A stretch of 58,323 nt of DNA from Aliagarivorans taiwanensis DSM 22990 (GTDB taxonomy: Bacteria; Pseudomonadota; Gammaproteobacteria; Enterobacterales; Celerinatantimonadaceae). The notes beneath the pieces are model-generated. The model had not been told where the DNA came from, made no database searches, and was given only the letters and a program-made list of their open reading frames with translations. Position numbers and translations under genes: made by a program. The stretch is taken from positions 1-58,323 of the forward strand of contig NZ_AUBZ01000032.1 in NCBI RefSeq assembly GCF_000429505.1, in the 5' to 3' direction. Shown piece by piece: positions 1 to 7,715 of the stretch; the first letter of the stretch is position 1; each line of letters begins with the position of its first letter.

Positions 1-1
1 C

Positions 2-91
2 AAACTGATGAAGCGGATGGCTTACGGCTATCGAGATACCGAGTATTTCTTTTTGAAGATAAAAGCAGCATTCCCCGGAGATCCGCGATGA
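2..91 (+). CDS. C-terminal end of an ISL3-family transposase, cut by the window edge
   Basis: Reading from base 2, an open frame runs in from the left edge and stops at TGA 89-91. Its 29 residues include KRMAYGYRDTEYFFLKI, which matches the basic/aromatic C-terminal end of ISL3-type (IS204/IS1001/IS1165) DDE transposases, where a KR-x-x-YGFR-x-x-E-x-F-x-L-K pattern is usual. The catalytic part lies outside the window, so intactness cannot be judged. No clear terminal inverted repeat is recognisable between the stop and the yciN-like gene that starts 10 bases further on. The element, or its remnant, therefore ends very close to the 3' end of that gene. Confidence 0.72.
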   Translation, partial: KLMKRMAYGYRDTEYFFLKIKAAFPGDPR

Positions 92-101
92 ACCTTTTAT
101 T

Positions 102-347
102 TTAGTCTGACAGTTGGTATTGCTCTGACAGGCGATGGCACAACCATTTGTAGAGATTAAATGCGGTAGGAGACTTAGCCGTTGGCAGCAAATTGTCATC
201 CAGGAAGGACTCGCCGCGAAAAGTCAGCACATCACCATGTTGGCTGACCTCGCGAACTTCCAAGCCCTCGATGTAATCTTCGTGCTCTCGCAGCAACTGA
301 TTGGCAAGGCTAATAAGCTCTTGAGCGGAGATCTCTTGTTTACTCAT
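102..347 (-). CDS. yciN: YciN-like DUF2498 protein
   Basis: An 81-residue soluble protein with no signal peptide or membrane segment. The middle and C-terminal parts (LREHEDYIEGLE near residues 19-30, FLDDNLLPTAKSPTAFNLYKWL near 48-69, LSEQYQL at the end) follow E. coli YciN closely in sequence and length (83 residues). YciN is a small DUF2498 protein without an established biochemical role. The gene stands alone between the ISL3 remnant and the EamA transporter gene. Its stop codon is only about 10 bases from the transposase stop, so the insertion landed just beyond the 3' end and left the gene whole. No strong Shine-Dalgarno is visible before the ATG at 347. Confidence 0.85.
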   Translation of the reverse strand: MSKQEISAQELISLANQLLREHEDYIEGLEVREVSQHGDVLTFRGESFLDDNLLPTAKSPTAFNLYKWLCHRLSEQYQLSD

Positions 348-437
348 GTCTTTCGTTCTCTGGTATGGGTTATGTTCATTCTAGCGAATCCCGATTGATT
401 GTCGCAGTAACCAATAAGCATTCACTAAACGGCATGC

Positions 438-1340
438 TTAAGTGGCTTGGTTGGCGGAGCGCGCTTTCCCCCGCCACTGCTGCACTAACAATCCAGAGAT
501 AATCGCCACCAAACCAACGTAGGTGGCAGGCTCAATGCTCTCCCCCAGGATCTTGTTGATAAAAAGCAGCGACAAGAAGGGTGAGATAAAAATAAGATTG
601 CTGATACTGGAGGTGTTGTTGGTGTGCTTGAGAGCCATCACCCAGCAGACAAACGCTAGCCCCATCTCAAATACACCAACATAGGCCGCGCCAGCCCACG
701 CCTTTAACTCAAACGGCGGCAAGCCATCGCTCCACCAGCAATAGACAAAGGTCATCGGTAGGCTCATCACAAAGGCCACCAGCAAGCTGGCGATGGGGTC
801 TTGCTGATTGCGGGTGTTTAAGATCCAGTAGCCCGCCCATAGCAGGGTCGACAGCAGGGCCAGCACCACCCCGGGCACACTGTCGAACTGCATGGAAAAC
901 ACATCGCCGCGGGTGGCAATGATCAACACGCCCATATAGCCCAAGGCCATCGCCAGCAGATCTTGGCGACGCAGGCGTTGACCTAAAAACGGCACTGCGA
1001 GCAATGACAGAGTAATAGCCCAGGTGTAATTAAGTGGCTGCGCCTGTTGCGCGGGCAGCAAGTCGTAGGCTTGAAACAGCACCAGATAGTAAAGAAAGGG
1101 GTTAATCGCCCCAAGGCTTAGCAGATACCATGGTCGCGAACGGGCACACTGCCACACCAACGAGAGCCGCCCTTGCTTAAGCAGACATAAAAGCAGCACG
1201 ATGATGGAAAACAGCGAGGCCAGCAGCACTAGCTGGGCAGGGCTAACGACCGCGAGCGCCAACTTGAACGCGGTCGCCACCGTGGACCACATTAAAACCG
1301 CAGAGATACCAAAGGCATAGGCGAGCTTTTGAGATGTCAT
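438..1340 (-). CDS. EamA/DMT-superfamily transporter
   Basis: About 300 residues with ten hydrophobic segments arranged as two five-helix EamA repeats, typical of drug/metabolite exporters of the RhaT/YdcZ/EamA type in the inner membrane. Visible pieces are the N-terminal AFGISAVLMWSTVATAFKLAL and a second-repeat SNLIFISPFLSLLFINKILGESI, the usual position of the conserved loop near helix 9. The frame continues upstream to a TTG at 1412, but the ATG at 1340 gives the normal family length and puts helix 1 at the N-terminus, so I use it. Substrate cannot be told from sequence. The gene follows the diguanylate cyclase gene on the same strand. Confidence 0.8.
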   Translation of the reverse strand: MTSQKLAYAFGISAVLMWSTVATAFKLALAVVSPAQLVLLASLFSIIVLLLCLLKQGRLSLVWQCARSRPWYLLSLGAINPFLYYLVLFQAYDLLPAQQAQPLNYTWAITLSLLAVPFLGQRLRRQDLLAMALGYMGVLIIATRGDVFSMQFDSVPGVVLALLSTLLWAGYWILNTRNQQDPIASLLVAFVMSLPMTFVYCWWSDGLPPFELKAWAGAAYVGVFEMGLAFVCWVMALKHTNNTSSISNLIFISPFLSLLFINKILGESIEPATYVGLVAIISGLLVQQWRGKARSANQAT

Positions 1341-1414
1341 GATAAGTACTGCTTGATAAAAGGCAGAGTGTACCGAGGGGGGGCAGAGCTCGCAATCACA
1401 AGCCGCAGCCAAGG

Positions 1415-3385
1415 CTACGAGTTGGCTTTGTAACGGCCGAATAGCTGCACCTGATCGCGCCCGTTGCGCTTGGCCCGGTACATCGCTTTGTCGGCGCTCT
1501 CCAGCAACACTTGGCTGTCTTGGCCATCGTAGGGAAAGACGCTGGCGCCAATGCTCAGGGTAACCGGCAGCTTGTCACCATTCGGCAGGTAGACCTCGAC
1601 ATTCATCTTCTGCCGTAGCTTGTTCAAGGTCTGCTCGATATCATCAATCAGCAGGTTGTTTTGCAGCAGCACCACGAACTCATCGCCCCCCAAGCGGGAA
1701 AGGTGGTCACTACGGCGCAAGGTTTCACGCAGCCGCGCCGATACCTGACAAAGCACCTGATCGCCCATCTGATGACCAAGCTCATCGTTGATCCGCTTAA
1801 AGTGGTCGATGTCGATAAACGCCACCGCCAGCAGCCCACAACGGCGCTGAGTCACACTGATCGCCTGCTTGAGCGAGTCCTCAAAGGCCAAACGATTGGG
1901 CAGCCCGGTAAGGCTGTCGTGGTGGGCCATCTGATAAAGTTTTTGCTCACTGTACTTGAGCTGAGAGATATCGGAGTAGTTGACCACGTAGTTGCACACA
2001 TCGCCGTGGTGGCCGTAGATCGCGCTGATCGTAACAAGGTAAGGGAAGAACTGCCCCGCCTTGCTGCGATTGTAAAACTCGCCATGCCATTGGCCGTTGC
2101 GCAGCAGCAGATCAACAATGTCTTCCACCTCTTGCCGCTCCCGCTCAACCCCGGGGTCCAAGCATTGCGGGGGATTACCGCGCAGCTCTTCCACCGCATA
2201 GCCAGAGAGCTGGCAAAACGCTGGGTTCGCTTCCACGATGCGAAACTGCTGGTCGGTAATCGCGATGGCATCACCGCTGTGGCTAAAGGCCTTGGCGTTG
2301 AGCTGCTCTAACTGCTGGCGCCGCTTAGCGATATCAATATCCACCACACTGAGCAGCGAGTGCTGGCCCTCCAGCCTTACAATGCCGAGCATCACCCACA
2401 CCCCTTGGTGCTCCAAGCGGCATTCAAAGCGCTTTGGTAGCGCTCCGCGATAGCCGTTGCAGCCTAAGCGATGCCACAGCATCAACTGCTTGCTAAAGCC
2501 GGCATCAAATAGCTCCCAGTAAGGGCGGTTCAGTAGCTGTTCGACCTGATGGTTAGCGAGTGTAGCCAAGGCGCCATTGGCCAGCTGGATCCGTCCACAA
2601 TCATCGAACAGGGCATAGCCAACGCCGCTTTGCTCCATGGCATATTGCAGGCGTTGCTGGGATTCAGTGTAGTGAAACACCAGCAAGGTACGCTTGGTGT
2701 CTTGCGAGAACAGCATCAACTGCCAGCCCGGCCACTCAATATCCACCCGGGCGCTATCGCCCACCAGCAGGCGGCTCAGCTCCTCTTCAACCGCGTTCAC
2801 CGCCGCCGGATGCAGCACCTGCTTGATGCTCATAATGCCACCTTCAACCATATTGGCATCGGGCAAAGGGCGGTAGAGGCGGTACTCCTCCACCGTAAGC
2901 TCGCCGTCGATAATAAAATAGTTATGGCCAAGCGCATCAAGAATAGACTTGCTGAGGATGGGCTGGCCCATCTCGGTGAGCTGTTGCTCGATCACCTCCA
3001 CCACCAGCGAAACAGCCTCATGATGCCGCTGAAGCTGGGACTCGATCTGCTCACCCCACAGGCACAGGATCAATCCCTCTTGATAGATATCTTGCTGGAG
3101 GTAGCAGGCATTACACTGCAGGGGGGCAACCGCGAGCTCGGCCACTGGAAACCATTTATCCAAGCCCGGCTCACGGGGAGGAAGCGACTGATCAACCACA
3201 GACAAACAGGCGGTGGGAAGTTCACAGCTAAGCTCACCCGCCATCGCCGAACACACCCCGCCCTCATGGTTCACCCGCAACAGCGCCGCGGCAGAAAAGG
3301 TGGTGGCACGCACACAGCTATCTAGCAAGACCTGCCAATGGCTATGCTGATACGCGTCATGCTGGGGCTTAAGCGCTTGCTCCAT
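1415..3385 (-). CDS. PAS-domain diguanylate cyclase (GGDEF)
   Basis: A 656-residue cytoplasmic protein with no membrane segment. The N-terminal half is an unassigned sensory region, followed by PAS-like segments around residues 240-350 and a clear PAS/PAC at about 365-480 (AFSHSGDAIAITDQQFRIVEANPAF...SGY). The C-terminal GGDEF domain occupies about 490-650. The active-site motif GGDEF (566-570) is intact, so c-di-GMP synthesis is expected. A product-inhibition I-site RRSD sits five residues upstream (557-560), as in feedback-regulated cyclases. The domain ends with the usual ADKAMYRAKRNGRDQ helix. No EAL domain is present. AGGA lies 8 bases before the ATG. The sensed signal is unknown. Confidence 0.92.
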   Translation of the reverse strand: MEQALKPQHDAYQHSHWQVLLDSCVRATTFSAAALLRVNHEGGVCSAMAGELSCELPTACLSVVDQSLPPREPGLDKWFPVAELAVAPLQCNACYLQQDIYQEGLILCLWGEQIESQLQRHHEAVSLVVEVIEQQLTEMGQPILSKSILDALGHNYFIIDGELTVEEYRLYRPLPDANMVEGGIMSIKQVLHPAAVNAVEEELSRLLVGDSARVDIEWPGWQLMLFSQDTKRTLLVFHYTESQQRLQYAMEQSGVGYALFDDCGRIQLANGALATLANHQVEQLLNRPYWELFDAGFSKQLMLWHRLGCNGYRGALPKRFECRLEHQGVWVMLGIVRLEGQHSLLSVVDIDIAKRRQQLEQLNAKAFSHSGDAIAITDQQFRIVEANPAFCQLSGYAVEELRGNPPQCLDPGVERERQEVEDIVDLLLRNGQWHGEFYNRSKAGQFFPYLVTISAIYGHHGDVCNYVVNYSDISQLKYSEQKLYQMAHHDSLTGLPNRLAFEDSLKQAISVTQRRCGLLAVAFIDIDHFKRINDELGHQMGDQVLCQVSARLRETLRRSDHLSRLGGDEFVVLLQNNLLIDDIEQTLNKLRQKMNVEVYLPNGDKLPVTLSIGASVFPYDGQDSQVLLESADKAMYRAKRNGRDQVQLFGRYKANS

Positions 3386-3630
3386 GTCCGTTATCCTGCC
3401 TCCCTGGCTAATAATGAATATGTAAATAGTAAGTTAAGCGCGAAGTAAAACCTAGCCTTCGTTACCAGTCTAGCAATACAAAGGCACTAAAACTGTGGGG
3501 GCTTACACTGAAACGTCAGAGAAGAGTTACAGCTAGCGGGAAATAGCGGAGAAATATTCGGAAGAGAAGGGAATGGCCAGAGCTAAATTCTGGATAAGCC
3601 TTGGCCAACACCCTATAACATCAAGAAAAC

Positions 3631-4533
3631 TTAGTCGCCGTAAACCTTAATGGTAACTTTTTCCATCAACGACATGGCCAGATTATTATCATAATAAGCA
3701 GCTTCGTTGATAAAGGCGGGATACACCACCTTCTCGCCTTGATAGCTTATATCCTCGCCATTAAAGCTGCGGAAGATCGGGTCGCCGGGATGGATGGCCT
3801 CAAAATCATGGTCTTGCACCCGGCTATGCACCATCGCCGTTCTGCGCCCTTGTTCATCCACTGGCAGGGTCAGGCTTTCCAGATAGAGGTAGGCCTCTAC
3901 CTGTTTAGGCAATTCGGGCAAGGCATCATCGCTATACAGTTGGATGAAGTCGAGGATATGCCCGGTCATGGTCTCCATCTGCTCAAACACATCTTGGCGT
4001 ATTACCGATTGCGACTGCGGGCCAACCTCCACAATCACCCCAAAGCGGCCGCAGCTAGCCAGTAGGTGATGCTGATCTTTAGCCAGGTGGTCTTCATCGC
4101 GGAAGATTACCGCTTCTGGCATCTTCATCTTCAGGTAACCGGCCAGCAGGTTGTAGACCGGATCTTGCTGAACCAGCAGCAAGCACGGCCCCATGTTTGA
4201 GGTGGTGTTATGCAGATCAATCACAAAGTCGCTGTTTGGGGCATCCTTCGGCCCCAAGTGCTGATGCAATACCTTGGCGCGGCTCTGCTCGTAGTTAGCC
4301 AGCGTCGCATCGGCCAGGTCTTTGCTGGCAAACTGGCGGTTCAAATCACTATCGATATAGCGTTTGTTCTCGCCATGGGCCTTGGGGTTGGCAAACACGG
4401 TTTCCACCGTCAATCCGTCGCGGGCGATCAACTGTGGCTGTTGCTGCCACTTTTCAACTAAATAGATCCCGGTGAACTCATTACCATGAGTTCCGCCCAC
4501 AATAGATACCTTATTGATTTTGTCTGCCACCAT
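3631..4533 (-). CDS. Aspartoacylase (AstE/AspA family zinc deacylase)
   Basis: About 300 residues of the M14-like AstE/AspA zinc carboxypeptidase family. Zinc-site motif GGTHGNE (His16, Glu19), DSDLNRQF substrate-loop motif, DLHNTTSNMG with the third zinc His, and VEVGPQ carrying the catalytic Glu all match the order and spacing of mammalian-type aspartoacylase (ASPA) rather than succinylglutamate desuccinylase AstE. The expected reaction is N-acetyl-L-aspartate to acetate plus aspartate, or deacylation of a related N-acyl amino acid. The ORF extends to a TTG at 4560, but the ATG at 4533 is preceded by GGGAG at good spacing. No arginine-catabolism (ast) genes surround it. Confidence 0.85.
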   Translation of the reverse strand: MVADKINKVSIVGGTHGNEFTGIYLVEKWQQQPQLIARDGLTVETVFANPKAHGENKRYIDSDLNRQFASKDLADATLANYEQSRAKVLHQHLGPKDAPNSDFVIDLHNTTSNMGPCLLLVQQDPVYNLLAGYLKMKMPEAVIFRDEDHLAKDQHHLLASCGRFGVIVEVGPQSQSVIRQDVFEQMETMTGHILDFIQLYSDDALPELPKQVEAYLYLESLTLPVDEQGRRTAMVHSRVQDHDFEAIHPGDPIFRSFNGEDISYQGEKVVYPAFINEAAYYDNNLAMSLMEKVTIKVYGD

Positions 4534-4586
4534 GCATCTCCCTGCTCTATTCCACACCAAAAGTTAAGTTGTTGAAGCTTAATTAC

Positions 4587-4615
4587 AAAACAGCCCAAGC
4601 ACAATGCTCGGGCTG
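4587..4615 (-). terminator. Rho-independent terminator of xylR
   Basis: On the minus strand CAGCCCGAGC pairs with GCTTGGGCTG (one G:U pair) across a 5-base loop and is followed by TTTTG. It lies about 30 bases past the xylR stop codon and before the aspartoacylase gene on the same strand. Confidence 0.8.
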
Positions 4616-4644
4616 GATAGTTTCAGTGCCAATAGCGACAGCTC

Positions 4645-5823
4645 TTACTCGTCGCGCTCCTGACGAGACAAACGGTAGGCCTTCGGTGTCAGGTTTAAGT
4701 CTTTCTTAAACACCGCGTACATGTACTGCAGCGACGGGTAACCACATAGCTCAGCGATATCCGCGGTCGACAGGTCGGTGTTACGCAGCAGGCTCATCGC
4801 TTGCTCCAGCTTGGCGCAGTGGATCTCTTGGTGAACCGAGTGGCCAATGTCTTCCTTAAAGCGCTTCTCTAAGTTCGAGCGGCTTACCTTCACATAATCG
4901 AGCACCTGCTCAACCTTGATACCTTTACAGGCGTTATGGCGGATAAAGTGCATCGCTTGAATTACATAGGGGTCTTTCAAGGCTTTGAAATCGGTGGATT
5001 GACGCTCCACCACCTTCTCTGGCGTCACCAAGTGGCGGATCGCGCCAAGATCTTGGCCCTGCAGCTGGCGGTGCAACAGCTTCGCCGCTTGGAAACCCAT
5101 TGCCCGGCAACCTTGGGCAACCGAGCTCAGCGACACCCGGCACAGGTGGCGGGTCAAATCTTCATCGTCGATACCGATGACCGACACTTTGTCAGGCACG
5201 ATAATGCCCAAGTGGTCACACACCTGCAGCAGGTGACGAGCGCGGGCATCGGTGACCGCTAGAATCCCAACCGGCTTGGGTAGCGACTGCACCCAATCGG
5301 CCAAACGGTTCATCGAGTACTGCCACGACTCCGGGGTAGTTTCCATACCGCGGTAAACGGCACACTCGTAGCCATCGGCGGCGACCAGCTCAGGGAAAAT
5401 CATCTCACGCTCAGCAGCCCAGCGGGTTTGCTCGGTGAGCGGTAGACCATAGTAAGCGAAGTACTCCAGACCTTTTGACTTGAGATGCTCATAAGCGCTT
5501 TGCACCAGAGCGCGGTTGTCGGTGGCCACATAAGGGAACTTAGGATACTTCTGCTCGTCTTCGTAAGAGCTACCAACCGCCACCACTGGTACCTTCACGC
5601 CAGTAAGAGCCTGCTCCACTTGAGGATCGTCAAAGTCGGCGATAATACCATCGCCAACCCAATGTTGTAGCCCGGAGATCCGAGTGCGGAAGTCTTCTTC
5701 TAAAAAGATGTCCCAGTCACACTGGGAAGCCTGAAGGTAGTCACCAATGCCGTGAATCACTTCTCTGTCGTAAACCTTGTTGGCATTAAACAGCAAGGTG
5801 ATCTTAAAGCGTTTGTCGAACAT
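4645..5823 (-). CDS. xylR: XylR, xylose-responsive activator
   Basis: 392 residues, the same length as E. coli XylR. Residues from about 5 to 270 form a LacI/periplasmic-binding-type sugar domain (KRFKITLLFNANKVYDREVIHGIGDYLQ; GIDDEDLTRHLCRVSLSSV). The last 100 residues are an AraC-type double helix-turn-helix (VEQVLDYVKVSRSNLEKRFKEDIGHS; STADIAELCGYPSLQYMYAVFKKDLNLTPKAYR). It should bind D-xylose and activate the divergent xylB. The frame runs to an upstream TTG, but the ATG at 5823 with GGAG about 8 bases before it gives the correct start. It is followed by its own terminator. Confidence 0.93.
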   Translation of the reverse strand: MFDKRFKITLLFNANKVYDREVIHGIGDYLQASQCDWDIFLEEDFRTRISGLQHWVGDGIIADFDDPQVEQALTGVKVPVVAVGSSYEDEQKYPKFPYVATDNRALVQSAYEHLKSKGLEYFAYYGLPLTEQTRWAAEREMIFPELVAADGYECAVYRGMETTPESWQYSMNRLADWVQSLPKPVGILAVTDARARHLLQVCDHLGIIVPDKVSVIGIDDEDLTRHLCRVSLSSVAQGCRAMGFQAAKLLHRQLQGQDLGAIRHLVTPEKVVERQSTDFKALKDPYVIQAMHFIRHNACKGIKVEQVLDYVKVSRSNLEKRFKEDIGHSVHQEIHCAKLEQAMSLLRNTDLSTADIAELCGYPSLQYMYAVFKKDLNLTPKAYRLSRQERDE

Positions 5824-6144
5824 GCAGAGCTCCAACGTTAAAGCTACACCGCGTCCACGTCGGTGTTAAAAACCAGCGATATTGCCTTGAGAAAAAGCGT
5901 AACTGGCCCAAGGCCGTGGGATGTTACCAAATTTCCCCCTTGGCTAGGAATAGCTTTGAGTTTAACCGCAGATTAAACAAATGGCTGAGGCACATATCAA
6001 AGAAAACTGTGAGACCTCGCACGCATCCCAAAAACCACAAGACACCGAGAAAAATTCGTAATTGAGACCAATAGCACGGATCGTGGAGGATCGCCGCATA
6101 TGCGTCGCAACAGCGCACTAAAGTGACATCAAAGAGGAATCTTC
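5824..6144. promoter_or_regulatory. Divergent xylR-xylB control region
   Basis: A 321-base spacer between the divergent xylR and xylB starts, with no credible gene. Two similar elements stand in direct orientation: GAGACC-N3-GCACG at 6011 and GAGACC-N5-GCACG at 6064. The second is preceded by TAATTGAG (6059-6066), a string I recall from the E. coli xylA operator region. TGTGA at 6008-6012 with GCACG six bases further on could be a half-matching CRP site. xylB has GAGGAAT about 8 bases before its ATG. XylR control from this spacer is very likely by arrangement; the exact sites are my reading. Confidence 0.55.
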
Positions 6145-7596
6145 ATGTACATCGGTATTGATTTAGGTACGTCAGGCGTAAAAGCGGTACTGCAAAACGA
6201 ACAGGGCGAGATCGTCGCTCAGCACAATGCGGGACTCACCGTTTCTCGTCCACAACCACTTTGGTCTGAGCAAGCGCCAGCCGACTGGTGGGCCGCCACT
6301 CAAGACGCACTCGATGCGCTGGCGCAAGCTGAAAACCTGGCCTCAGTGAAAGCCATTGGCTTTAGCGGTCAAATGCACGGTGCCACCTTGTTGGATGCCA
6401 ATGGCGACGTACTACGCCCCGCAATCCTGTGGAACGACGGCCGCTGTGCAGCGCAGTGTGCTGAGCTAGAAGCCAAGGTACCTAACTCACGCGAGATTGG
6501 CGGCAACCTGATGATGCCAGGCTTTACCGCACCGAAGCTGCTGTGGGTTAAGCAAAACGAGCCGGAAGTGTTTGAGCACATCGCCAAAGTACTGCTGCCA
6601 AAAGACTACCTGCGCTTCTTGATGAGCGGCGACTTTGCCTCGGATATGTCTGACTCCGCCGGCACCATGTGGCTGGACGTTGCCAAGCGCGACTGGAGCG
6701 AAGAGCTGCTACACGCCACCGGCCTAACCGTTGAGCAGATGCCAAAACTGTTCGAAGGTAGCGACATCACTGGCCACCTTAAGCCTGAACTGGCTGAGCG
6801 TTGGGGCATGCCTGCGGTACCTCTGGTTGCCGGCGGTGGCGACAACGCAGCAGGCGCAGTTGGCGTGGGCATCACCAAGCCTGGCCAAGCCATGCTGTCA
6901 CTGGGCACCTCGGGCGTATACTTCGCGGTAAGCGATGGCTACCTGAGCAACCCAGAATCAGCACTGCACGCCTTCTGTCACGCCTTGCCGGGAGCTTGGC
7001 ACAGCATGTCAGTGATCCTGAGCGCCGCATCTTGTCTGGACTGGGTGGTTAACCTGACTGGCCAGAAAGACGTACCAAGCATGCTACAAGCGGTAGAAGC
7101 TGCGCCTGAGTCCAATGACCCTGTGGTATTCCTGCCTTACCTGTCGGGCGAGCGTACCCCGCACAATAACCCAGAAGCCAAAGGCGTGTTCTTCGGTATG
7201 ACCCACTCAACCGGTCCTCTGGATCTGTGCCGTGCGGTACTGGAAGGCGTATCGTTTGCCTTCGCCGATGGTCTGGATGCATTGCATGCCACTGGCCTTG
7301 AGCCAGAAGAAATCACCCTTATCGGTGGCGGTGCACGCAGCAAGCTATGGCGCCAAATGCTGGCCGACGTATTCGGTAAAGCTGTAACTTACCGCTTGGG
7401 TGGCGAAGTAGGCCCAGCACTAGGCGCCGCACGCCTGGCGCAACTGGCTGTTACCGAAAATGCTGATCTTGACGTTATCTGCCCAGTGCCAGAGCTGGTA
7501 GAAGTTCACCAGCCAAACGCTGAGCAGCACGCGCTTTACGCTAAGCGTCGTGAGACCTTCAAAGCCTTGTACCCTAAGATTAGCGAGCTGTTCTAA
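6145..7596 (+). CDS. xylB: Xylulokinase XylB
   Basis: 483 residues, the usual size for xylulokinase (FGGY family), which phosphorylates D-xylulose with ATP in the cytoplasm to feed the pentose phosphate pathway. The N-terminus MYIGIDLGTSGVKAVL is the phosphate-binding loop. GFSGQMHGATLLD is the sugar-site motif seen in E. coli XylB. The VAGGGDNAAGAVGVG segment carries the catalytic Asp, and LIGGGARSKLWRQMLADVFG is the C-terminal adenosine motif. xylR is divergent, but neither xylA (isomerase) nor a xylose transporter lies beside it here, so these must be elsewhere or the inducer pathway differs. A strong terminator follows. Confidence 0.94.
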   Translation: MYIGIDLGTSGVKAVLQNEQGEIVAQHNAGLTVSRPQPLWSEQAPADWWAATQDALDALAQAENLASVKAIGFSGQMHGATLLDANGDVLRPAILWNDGRCAAQCAELEAKVPNSREIGGNLMMPGFTAPKLLWVKQNEPEVFEHIAKVLLPKDYLRFLMSGDFASDMSDSAGTMWLDVAKRDWSEELLHATGLTVEQMPKLFEGSDITGHLKPELAERWGMPAVPLVAGGGDNAAGAVGVGITKPGQAMLSLGTSGVYFAVSDGYLSNPESALHAFCHALPGAWHSMSVILSAASCLDWVVNLTGQKDVPSMLQAVEAAPESNDPVVFLPYLSGERTPHNNPEAKGVFFGMTHSTGPLDLCRAVLEGVSFAFADGLDALHATGLEPEEITLIGGGARSKLWRQMLADVFGKAVTYRLGGEVGPALGAARLAQLAVTENADLDVICPVPELVEVHQPNAEQHALYAKRRETFKALYPKISELF

Positions 7597-7623
7597 GCCT
7601 TAGCTCGAATACTGCGCAATCAA

Positions 7624-7650
7624 AAAAAGCGGCCCGATGGGTCGCTTTTT
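7624..7650 (+). terminator. Rho-independent terminator of xylB
   Basis: AAAAAGCG-G-CCC, loop GAT, GGG-T-CGCTTTTT forms a 12-bp stem with one G:T pair, ending in a run of five T. It lies 27 bases past the xylB stop. Confidence 0.88.
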
Positions 7651-7670
7651 AGTTTCTATCAGCCACAAAA

Positions 7671-7698
7671 AATCCCATCGAGATGACTCAATGGGATT
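7671..7698 (-). terminator. Rho-independent terminator of the 7716-9185 lipoprotein gene
   Basis: AATCCCAT (7671-7678) pairs with ATGGGATT (7691-7698), with an inner GAG/CTC pairing. On the minus strand the stem is followed by TTTTTTG. Together with the xylB terminator it separates two convergent genes. Confidence 0.82.
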
Positions 7699-7715
7699 GC
7701 GTTCAACAAGCTCGC

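Noticed and set aside
1661-2311. 216-residue plus-strand frame opposite the diguanylate cyclase gene
   Set aside because: Entirely antisense to a clear PAS-GGDEF gene; composition is that of a shadow frame (many His/Gln/Arg) and no ribosome site.
6008-6023. CRP site in the xyl spacer
   Set aside because: Only the TGTGA half is good; the other half is GCACG, so it is mentioned but not called as a separate feature.
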